Part shown: in pieces, positions 14,016 through 19,726 of the stretch
Layout of the letters: each line of letters starts with the position of its first letter
How positions within the stretch are numbered: position 1 is the first letter of the stretch
From: an uncultured Rhodocyclaceae bacterium
GTDB lineage: Bacteria > Pseudomonadota > Gammaproteobacteria > Burkholderiales > Rhodocyclaceae
NCBI GenBank assembly: GCA_937892345.1
Contig: CALAGF010000332.1
Span: 1-27,472, forward strand
Direction of reading: 5' to 3'
DNA length: 27,472 nucleotides
Notes under the pieces: generated by a model
Seen by the model: the letters and a program-made list of their open reading frames with translations, nothing else
What the model was told of the DNA's origin: nothing
The model's database searches: none
Program-made: the position numbers and the translations under genes

Positions 14016-14059
14016 AATATTCCAGCAGCAGCGGCCAGTAGGAGCCGCCTCGGAATATT
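14016..14059. repeat. nested inverted repeat upstream of the integrase
   Basis: Outer arms AATATTCC (14016-14023) and GGAATATT (14052-14059), inner arms GCGGC (14031-14035) and GCCGC (14044-14048). Related GGATATTGCC, GGAATATTAGCG and GGGATATTTTGCG words recur through 14004-14104. Position suits recombinase arm-type binding sites or integrase-gene control. The 298-bp region 13847-14144 holds no gene that I can support. Confidence 0.5.
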
Positions 14060-14144
14060 AGCGACCCCCTCCAGGCAAGTCAAAAAGAGCAGGGATATTT
14101 TGCGTACCTATTGAGTCATTTGCTTTCCGACATGTCGCCTATTT

Positions 14145-14933
14145 ATGCGGGTCGGGCTATCATGGGGAGTCGAAACACAACTGTATATTGACTCCTTTGC
14201 CATGGCCAACTTTCCGTCAATCCCGATTCCCAACAACCCAGCCCGATTCGAGCCGAAATACAGCAAAAAGCGGGCGGGGATTTTGCGCCCGTCCGATGTC
14301 CGGCACGTCTTGCGAGTCATTGATGCAACCTCGCGGTGGCCCGAGCGCGATTGCGCCCTGGTGGTCGCCTCTCTTTGTACAGGCATGCGCTGCACCGAAT
14401 TGGCCCGCGTCACCCCGAGAGATATTTTGATGCCTTCGGGCAAGGTGCGGGACGCTGTTCAGCTTCGTGCCGAAATCACCAAGGGCTGCAAAGCCAGGCT
14501 CGCCTACTTCACAAATCCCAAGCTGATTGCCGCCCTGGACAGGTATGTGCAAAGCCGTCACGCAAAGCGCATCGGTTTGAGTGGTGGCGAGGACTACGCT
14601 GGTCTATACCCTGATGCCCCGATGTTTTTCTCCAGCCGCAAGGGTGGGTTCTCGATGGTGCCAAAGAACCGGGCGCTTGAATCCGGTTTGACCGGCCAAT
14701 ACGTGGCGGCAGACGGCCTGGAGCATCTGTTTCGGCGGATTTTCGATAGGTCGGGCTTGAAAGATTGTAGTTCGCACTCGGGCAGAAGAACCTTTGCTTC
14801 CACACTACTTGCGAAAGGTGTTTCGTCTGAGGATGTTTCGCGCCTGCTCGGCCACAGCGAAATCGACGTAACAGGGGATTACTTGGAGTGCAGCGAGGCT
14901 ATGCTTGAGGCGGCATTTGCTGACGTGTTGTAG
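14145..14933 (+). CDS. tyrosine recombinase / integrase
   Basis: 262 residues from ATG 14145 (ATG 14202, starting MANFPSI, is an alternative; neither has a clear SD). The catalytic set is complete: Arg82 in TGMRCTEL, Lys113 in ITKGCK, His211-x-x-Arg214 in HSGRRTFAS, His237 in LLGHSEI and the nucleophile Tyr246 in DVTGDYL. The N-terminal core-binding/SAM-like domain of full-length integrases (about 100 residues) is missing, so it is a compact catalytic-domain recombinase of the sort found in plasmids and integrative elements, perhaps used for multimer resolution or cassette rearrangement. No flanking tRNA or obvious att duplication was seen. Confidence 0.88.
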   Translation: MRVGLSWGVETQLYIDSFAMANFPSIPIPNNPARFEPKYSKKRAGILRPSDVRHVLRVIDATSRWPERDCALVVASLCTGMRCTELARVTPRDILMPSGKVRDAVQLRAEITKGCKARLAYFTNPKLIAALDRYVQSRHAKRIGLSGGEDYAGLYPDAPMFFSSRKGGFSMVPKNRALESGLTGQYVAADGLEHLFRRIFDRSGLKDCSSHSGRRTFASTLLAKGVSSEDVSRLLGHSEIDVTGDYLECSEAMLEAAFADVL

Positions 14934-14979
14934 CAATGCCAAACGCGCAGAGTGTTTCTACAATGGTGCTACAATTTCA

Positions 14980-15008
14980 TTGACGCAGCACGCCGATGGA
15001 TATACAAT
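14980..15008 (+). promoter_or_regulatory. sigma70-like promoter for the AbrB-like operon
   Basis: TTGACG (14980-14985), an exact 17-bp spacer and TACAAT (15003-15008), 24 bp before the ATG at 15033. Just upstream CTACAAT occurs twice (14959 and 14970 regions), giving three ACAAT words that could be an operator for the AbrB-type product. Confidence 0.7.
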
Positions 15009-15032
15009 GGAGACACATTAAAGGGCATGGGC

Positions 15033-15392
15033 ATGAAACTCAATTTAACTCAATGGGGCAACAGCGCGGCAGTTCGCCTGCCGGCACCTCTGCTGGCGCA
15101 ACTCGGTGTCAAGATCGGCGATTCATTTGAGGCCGAGGTGGCCAAGGACAGGCTCACCCTGCGCGTTATCAAGGATGACCGGACGATTGAATTGTCGGTT
15201 GTTGCCGGCCAAGGCGAGTCGCTGTCTCTTCGCATTAAGGACCGCGCCCTCGGTGACACTGGGGCGCATTTGGGTTCGGGCCGACTACAGAACAATCCCA
15301 ATACCGCAGAGTTTTACCAGGCAGTAATCGAAGCCATCCTGGATTACAAAAAGGGTGGTGCCACAGTGGTTTTTAACGGCACTGAGTATTGA
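15033..15392 (+). CDS. AbrB/MazE-like DNA-binding protein
   Basis: 119 residues. The N-terminus MKLNLTQWGNSAAVRLPAPL followed by LAQLGVKIGDSFEAEV is the classic swapped-hairpin AbrB/MazE fold (QWGNSxAVRLP). After residue ~50 the protein departs from MazE and carries a ~65-residue extension with a RTIELSV strand and a C-terminal helix (AEFYQAVIEAILDYKKGGAT). No MazF-like toxin follows, so it may be a stand-alone regulator. ATG 15033 is preferred over 15027 because AAAGGG lies 7 bp upstream. A canonical promoter sits just before it, and it heads an operon whose members share GGAAAGG ribosome sites. Confidence 0.8.
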   Translation: MKLNLTQWGNSAAVRLPAPLLAQLGVKIGDSFEAEVAKDRLTLRVIKDDRTIELSVVAGQGESLSLRIKDRALGDTGAHLGSGRLQNNPNTAEFYQAVIEAILDYKKGGATVVFNGTEY

Positions 15393-15410
15393 TTCGGAAA
15401 GGATAGAACT

Positions 15411-15518
15411 ATGAGGTTCAAAAATCAGCATGAACTAATTGATGCCATCTTGAGGGGGGTTCTGGTTTGGACAGGAATCGGGTTTGTGTCTATCGCAGTA
15501 AACACATGGCTTGGTTAA
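15411..15518 (+). CDS. 35-residue membrane peptide
   Basis: ATG at 15411 with GGAAAGGA 8 bp upstream, the same SD as its operon neighbours. The peptide MRFKNQHELIDAILRG has a basic amphipathic start followed by a single hydrophobic segment VLVWTGIGFVSIAVNTWLG that would span the membrane. It is 18 bp after the AbrB-like gene. Short single-span peptides beside an AbrB-type gene could be regulatory or toxic, but no family is recognised. Confidence 0.55.
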   Translation: MRFKNQHELIDAILRGVLVWTGIGFVSIAVNTWLG

Positions 15519-15536
15519 AAAGGAAGGGATAGACCA

Positions 15537-15701
15537 ATGAAATCGCTCAGGCGGCTTGCCGATAATCCCCAAAAAAAGACCGCTGTGGCGCAGTAGCATG
15601 ACGATATGCGGATTACCGGGCCACGTGAGGATGGCTGGCGCACATGGAGCGGTCAGCGCGGAACACTATTTCAGCGCTTGAAAAGCGTGTTTGGATTTTG
15701 A
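15537..15701 (+). pseudogene. decayed paralogue of the small CxxC protein at the window start
   Basis: ATG 15537 (SD AAGGAAGGG) reads MKSLRRLADNPQKKTAVAQ, meets TAG at 15594, and in the same frame continues HDDMRITGPREDGWRTW, SGQRGTLFQRLKSVFGF, stop at 15699. The part after the TAG matches the C-terminus of the gene at 8-397 (HDDMRMTGPRQDGWHTW..QRLKRLLG) almost residue for residue. The Cys-containing middle is absent, so the copy has lost its body by deletion and carries an internal stop. It remains in a live operon with intact translation signals. Confidence 0.75.
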
Positions 15702-15721
15702 ACGGAAAGGATGGCATACCA

Positions 15722-16096
15722 ATGACCAGCGCAAAACCTGCCAAGCTGCCCGTGATTTTCCTCGCGAACGGGGGCAAGTTTGAGCCGTGGCATTGTCATC
15801 GGTGTGGAAACCCAGTCCGCTCAGAGAACGCCGTTGTCCTTGAGGAAAGTTGTCAATCGGCTGAGATTCACGATTTCGGAATGCCAGAGGACGAATCGGG
15901 TGGACTCCTGTTGTTCGGGAAAAACTGCGCTACCCAGTTACGCAAACGTGCCCGCCTCATTCATGGCTCTACCCAGGACACGAAGGTGGTGCAGCAAGCC
16001 ATGCTGGAGCGGCTGGGTGGAAAGCACAAGGCGATGAACAACAACGCCTATGGCGAGTGCCTGCGAGAAGTCCTCGAAGCATTCAACAAGAATTGA
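15722..16096 (+). CDS. 124-residue protein with CxxC motif
   Basis: ATG at 15722 is set by GGAAAGGAT about 11 bp upstream, matching the neighbours; an upstream in-frame ATG at 15644 would overlap the pseudogene. The product begins MTSAKPAKLPVIFLANGGKF and has a Cys pair in CHRCGNPV (about residues 26-29), then an acidic section and a basic helical C-terminal half (CATQLRKRARLIHGS; VVQQAMLERLGGKHK; CLREVLEAFNKN). A zinc-binding regulatory or nucleic-acid-binding role is possible. Family unknown. It is 20 bp after the decayed gene and 15 bp before the next gene. Confidence 0.7.
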   Translation: MTSAKPAKLPVIFLANGGKFEPWHCHRCGNPVRSENAVVLEESCQSAEIHDFGMPEDESGGLLLFGKNCATQLRKRARLIHGSTQDTKVVQQAMLERLGGKHKAMNNNAYGECLREVLEAFNKN

Positions 16097-16111
16097 CCGG
16101 AAAGGAATGCT

Positions 16112-16414
16112 ATGAGTTTGGGATCAACTGTAGCAGTTGAAGAAGCACAAGAGGATTACCGCGAAGAATGCGCGGACTGGATTGCCCATAAAGCCGCGGA
16201 GCTTGTTGCTGCGCGTGATATGGGGCGAACGGAGGCTATCGAAACGGCTGCTAATTTACTGCGCCAAGAAAATGATGCAGACGCAGACATGACTGGTGTT
16301 GCTGCCGTCGAAGTGGACCAGATTGAACCAAGCCGCAAGGCATCGACAGCACAGGTGGCCGCGATCAAGGCCGAACTGATGGACGAGGCACGGGAAGCTG
16401 CCGCCCGTTTTTAA
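16112..16414 (+). CDS. 100-residue acidic helical protein
   Basis: SD GGAAAGGA just upstream, as in the other members of this operon. The sequence is almost wholly helical and Ala/Glu rich (AQEDYREECADWIAHKAAEL, GRTEAIETAANLLRQENDAD, AQVAAIKAELMDEAREAAAR), likely a small coiled or bundled protein. No signal, metal site or known family. It is followed by one more SD and a 15-codon stub that ends in the triplicate repeat, so it is probably the last intact gene of the operon. Confidence 0.65.
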   Translation: MSLGSTVAVEEAQEDYREECADWIAHKAAELVAARDMGRTEAIETAANLLRQENDADADMTGVAAVEVDQIEPSRKASTAQVAAIKAELMDEAREAAARF

Positions 16415-16438
16415 TCTGCCACCGGAAAGGAACCTGAA

Positions 16439-16486
16439 ATGGCGATTCGCTTTCCCTTGGATGAAGAACTTGTTCCTGGCAATTAA
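16439..16486 (+). pseudogene. 15-codon gene stub cut by the triplicate repeat
   Basis: After GGAAAGGAACCTGAA the ATG at 16439 reads MAIRFPLDEELVPGN and then TAA, where the stop lies within the first copy of the 16-bp repeat. The operon-type SD with a normal start followed by immediate truncation suggests that a longer gene was interrupted or deleted at this junction. A genuine 15-residue peptide is the alternative. Confidence 0.5.
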
Positions 16487-16537
16487 AGTCGAAAACTGGT
16501 CATTAAAGTCGAAAACTCCCCAATAGAGTCGAAAACT
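16482..16537. repeat. three 16-bp direct repeats at exact 20-bp spacing
   Basis: ATTAAAGTCGAAAACT at 16482-16497 and 16502-16517, and the variant AATAGAGTCGAAAACT at 16522-16537, separated by the unrelated tetramers GGTC and CCCC. The period is two helical turns, so a protein could bind all copies on one face of the DNA. Such arrays are seen at ends of multi-repeat transposons (for example IS21-like or Tn7-like) and in plasmid iterons. No transposase or Rep gene is next to it, so it may be a solo transposon end. Confidence 0.8.
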
Positions 16538-16605
16538 GCCTGCCCCAAGCTGAGCTCATAGGTGGGCTTTCAGCAAATAACTAATTTGATAAAGGAGCTA
16601 TTCAA

Positions 16606-16929
16606 TTGATCGGTATGGTGACCAAGGCTCGCGTACTGCGTGCGGCCACAATCTTTCGGGAGCGAGGGATTAGCCAGGCGGAGGTGGCCGAAATTGTTGG
16701 GGCAAGTCAGCCCCAAATTAGTCGAATCCTCAAGGGAGATGGAATTCGGGCAACAAAGCTGGCAGAGGAAGTCTGCCTCTACGCTGAAAAGCTTGAAGGA
16801 GGGGTAACTGCGGAAGCGGTTTGTTCTAACCAAGAGTTGATCAAAGCCCTGGCGGAAACATGGGATGGTAGTGCTGGGCATGCAAAGGCTCTTGCTGTCG
16901 TGATCCGTTCACTAAGGATGTTGCGTTAA
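16606..16929 (+). CDS. small helix-turn-helix protein
   Basis: 107 residues from TTG 16606, preferred because AAAGGAG lies 8 bp upstream; the ATG at 16615 is too far from it. A helix-turn-helix is clear at about residues 22-43 (SQAEVAEIVGASQPQISRIL), of the TrpR/Xre-like type, and the C-terminal half is helical (LIKALAETWDGSAGHAKALA, VVIRSLRML). Probably a transcriptional regulator. It lies between the triplicate repeat and the BREX operon and converges on it, with 116 bp between the two stop codons, so control of BREX from here would have to act in trans. Confidence 0.75.
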   Translation: MIGMVTKARVLRAATIFRERGISQAEVAEIVGASQPQISRILKGDGIRATKLAEEVCLYAEKLEGGVTAEAVCSNQELIKALAETWDGSAGHAKALAVVIRSLRMLR

Positions 16930-17045
16930 GGGCGTAATGTCCGGCGGCAGTTCGGCCAATCCGGTCATAGGGGGTAGCGAAGATGTACAGCCGGTGTTGC
17001 GCAGGTTGCTGTCGTTGGCTGGTCGAATCACACGAATGGCCACTT

Positions 17046-17678
17046 TCACCCGTCGAGTGACAAGTGCATTTCCGGCACATATCCATTCTCGAATAGACGA
17101 ACATGGCACATTGGCGTCACCACAGAAAAAGCTGATGCCACCTTGGATGGCAATTGCGATGGTCCATACCCGTCGAAGGTCCAGCGATGGAGATTGGCCT
17201 CCCGAACAAGGTAGAAATCCCCTGCGTGTTCTGCCTTGACGATCACCCCTGAAGGAATTTCGTCAATGTCACTCACCAGTGTCTCCCGACGTTCCGAGCG
17301 ATCACGCTTCAACTGCTGATCAATCTCCTTTGCCGTCGGACGTCCCGCCAGCCCAAATGCCCTCACCCAGGCTTCGAGGTACGCGACATAACGGTCACGA
17401 CGACACTCGGAACAAGGGCGGTGCCCCGCGGCCAGGGCGGTGGCTTCATCGAGGAAGAACAATTCCGTGTAATGCCCCGGCTGCATGATCTGCCGTTGCC
17501 GATCCTTGAAGGAAAGCAGGCAGGTCACCCATGCATCGCGTGCCGTCTGACGAACGATATTCCCCGCGTCATCATGGAGGCAGCCCCTGTTCCCCATCAG
17601 ACTGCCACGCGCCCCAGTTGCCACCAGCTTGCCTTCAGGATCTACCCGATTCTGCTTACTCATAGCTCGATTTCCCAT
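17046..17678 (-). CDS. BREX-linked protein with Ada-like HRPCSECR motif
   Basis: 210 residues from ATG 17678, or 205 from ATG 17663 (MSKQNRV); GGAG 11 bp upstream slightly favours the longer form. The segment EATALAAGHRPCSECRRDRY resembles the R-P-C-x-x-C block of the Ada N-terminal metal-binding domain, which senses methyl phosphotriesters in DNA, but only two Cys are in that block; further Cys at CLHDDAG, CLLSF and the C-terminal MCHVRLF could contribute. It starts 3 bp after the brxL stop, so it is part of the BREX transcript. Role unknown; a DNA-methylation or damage-sensing accessory is a reasonable guess since BREX methylates DNA. Confidence 0.7.
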   Translation of the reverse strand: MGNRAMSKQNRVDPEGKLVATGARGSLMGNRGCLHDDAGNIVRQTARDAWVTCLLSFKDRQRQIMQPGHYTELFFLDEATALAAGHRPCSECRRDRYVAYLEAWVRAFGLAGRPTAKEIDQQLKRDRSERRETLVSDIDEIPSGVIVKAEHAGDFYLVREANLHRWTFDGYGPSQLPSKVASAFSVVTPMCHVRLFENGYVPEMHLSLDG

Positions 17679-17681
17679 TCA

Positions 17682-19718
17682 TCACTCAACTCCGATCGCC
17701 TTGAACACCGCATCCACAGGATCGGAGTAAAAGCTCGTCTGGAACTTGGCAAACAGCTCTCCAGGGACACTCGGGATGTCGACAACGCTCGACATCGGCA
17801 ACAGGATCTTTTTGGCACCGGCGTCAAAGGCCACCTGTAGGGTTTCAGCAAGGTTGCGAACCTGAACCACTGAGCCTCCCAGGCTCATGTCGCCCATGAC
17901 CGCCATTTGTGACTGGACGGGGCGCCCCAGCGCAGCCGAGCAAAGCGCAATGAAGCTGGCGAGCGTCAAAGACTGAGGCGCACCAACACTCTGCAACTCG
18001 ACCAATTGAAGATGGAAGTCATGCTCGCTTGGCTTGATCGATGCGCTGACACGCGACGTGTTGGCCTTGAAAAAATCGAATGCCACCCGCACCGGTTCCT
18101 TTGGCGCGGCACCGGAAGCGGATACTTTGCCCGAACCTGCGATGCTCTGGATCTCGATCCGAAAAATCCCCGGCATCTCGGCCGTCCCCATACTGATCGT
18201 ATGCAGCGTCCCCGGCGCCAACCGACCATCCGGAATCAAGGCCCCGCCAGACTGCTCGGGAACGGCGACAAACCGTTCCTGGTTGTCTTCGAGGTCAATG
18301 TAGGAAAAATGGACGTCATAGAACTCCATGCCGCCGATTTTCTTCAACTGCTCTTTCACCCGGCGGCGCGATTCCAGCGCGTATTCGAGACATTTCTGGA
18401 CGATCTCCTTACCGTAATCCCCGGCCGGACAAATCAATTTGAGCAGTCCGGACACAGTGCGCCGGACGGCGATGGTGTCGCGCTGGTTCAGGTTGTTTCC
18501 TAGCTTGAACCACTTGTCGATGGCGTCAGCGAAATTGTACTTGCGCATCTCACGCAGGTACTCGGCCAGGTAATCGACGATCAGTCCGTACTGGTTGGTG
18601 AAGAATTCCGGACGCATCTTCGGGATTTCCCAACCAGGCACATAGGCATGAAAACGGTCAAAAAAAGCCGAGTCGATCATCGCCTCCGGAAACGGCGCCA
18701 ACAGGTGCGAGGTTTTTACCAGGGACTCGACACTCTGGTTGATGTTCCCGACAAAGACCATAGAGGCGTTGGCGTTGATCGATTCGCGGCCCCGGCTGAA
18801 GGATCCGGAAGCCATGTAGTCTTTCATGATCTGGACACCGTCGTGATCCTTGAAGGTGATCCCCGCCACCTCGTCGAAGGCGACGGTATCCCAAAGACCA
18901 ACAAGGCCGACCTTGCGGGCACCCATGTTGTAGAACAGGTTGGCCACAGTGGTCTGGCCACCGGAAACCAGGATGCTGTTCGGGCTGATTTCCTTGTAGA
19001 TGTGGCTCTTGCCAGTGCCCCGCGGCCCCAGCTCACAGAAGTTGTAGTTGTTCTCGACCAGCGGGATCATGCGTGCCAGAAGATGCCACTTGGCCCGCTC
19101 CTTGAAACAGCTTGGCTCCATGCCGGTCGAGCGGATCAGGGCATCGATCCAGAGATCGTTGGTGAAGGCTTTGCGCCCCTCAAACAGGCCGGGCATGTCC
19201 ATGTTGGGCATCTGGATCGGCTTGAGGTCGGTGACCAAGAAAGGCGAACCCTTCTGGTTTTCTTCGTAGCGGTAGTTCAGGGTGACGATGCACCAGATAC
19301 CGCCGACAAGAAGCTTCTCGAACTGCCGGACGTAGGCATCCGAGATCTCGGCATTCTTGACGCCCAGGTTGGAGAGCAGCGCCTCATAGACGTCGCGCTT
19401 CTCGTTGAGTTTGACGGTCACCTTGTCGATGACCTTGTAGCTGCCGCTCTCGCGGATTTTCGACTTGATCTTCTCGGCCTCGTCGGGCCGCACGTAGTTC
19501 TCGGCGAGGATGCGCTTGACGTTGACCAGCCCGGACTGAATGGTCGCCTCGTCATCGGATGCGCAGTACATCCCGAGCAGATACTCGAGAACATAGACCG
19601 GTACGTTTGCGCCTTCCTTGATCAGCTTGGTCAGGTCCTTGCGCACCACCTTGCCGGCGAAGTGGCGGTTGAGCAGCGCATCTACGCTGGCGTCTTGATC
19701 GGTGATCTGTTCTGTCAT
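17682..19718 (-). CDS. brxL: BREX system Lon-like AAA+ protein BrxL
   Basis: 678 residues, the normal length of BREX type 1 BrxL. Walker A GPRGTGKS at 231-238, Walker B around VAFDEV (279-284), and a Lon-protease-like C-terminal domain over roughly 490-675 (GRPVQSQMAVMGDMSLGGSV...AGAKKILLP). BrxL is known to be an ATP-dependent DNA-binding ring related to MCM helicases, needed for phage exclusion in many BREX systems but not for host methylation. At the place where Lon has its catalytic Lys (GGLKEKL) this protein reads RNLAETL, so peptidase activity seems unlikely here by inspection. It follows pglZ by 8 bp and precedes the Ada-like gene by 3 bp. Confidence 0.95.
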   Translation of the reverse strand: MTEQITDQDASVDALLNRHFAGKVVRKDLTKLIKEGANVPVYVLEYLLGMYCASDDEATIQSGLVNVKRILAENYVRPDEAEKIKSKIRESGSYKVIDKVTVKLNEKRDVYEALLSNLGVKNAEISDAYVRQFEKLLVGGIWCIVTLNYRYEENQKGSPFLVTDLKPIQMPNMDMPGLFEGRKAFTNDLWIDALIRSTGMEPSCFKERAKWHLLARMIPLVENNYNFCELGPRGTGKSHIYKEISPNSILVSGGQTTVANLFYNMGARKVGLVGLWDTVAFDEVAGITFKDHDGVQIMKDYMASGSFSRGRESINANASMVFVGNINQSVESLVKTSHLLAPFPEAMIDSAFFDRFHAYVPGWEIPKMRPEFFTNQYGLIVDYLAEYLREMRKYNFADAIDKWFKLGNNLNQRDTIAVRRTVSGLLKLICPAGDYGKEIVQKCLEYALESRRRVKEQLKKIGGMEFYDVHFSYIDLEDNQERFVAVPEQSGGALIPDGRLAPGTLHTISMGTAEMPGIFRIEIQSIAGSGKVSASGAAPKEPVRVAFDFFKANTSRVSASIKPSEHDFHLQLVELQSVGAPQSLTLASFIALCSAALGRPVQSQMAVMGDMSLGGSVVQVRNLAETLQVAFDAGAKKILLPMSSVVDIPSVPGELFAKFQTSFYSDPVDAVFKAIGVE

Positions 19719-19726
19719 GGCAGTTC

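Noticed and set aside
15033..15518. A MazEF toxin-antitoxin pair
   Set aside because: The gene after the MazE-like protein encodes a 35-residue single-span peptide, not a MazF/PemK-like toxin.
16482..16537. A CRISPR array from the regular repeats
   Set aside because: Repeats are 16 bp with only 4-bp spacers, three copies, and no cas genes; spacing fits protein-binding sites instead.
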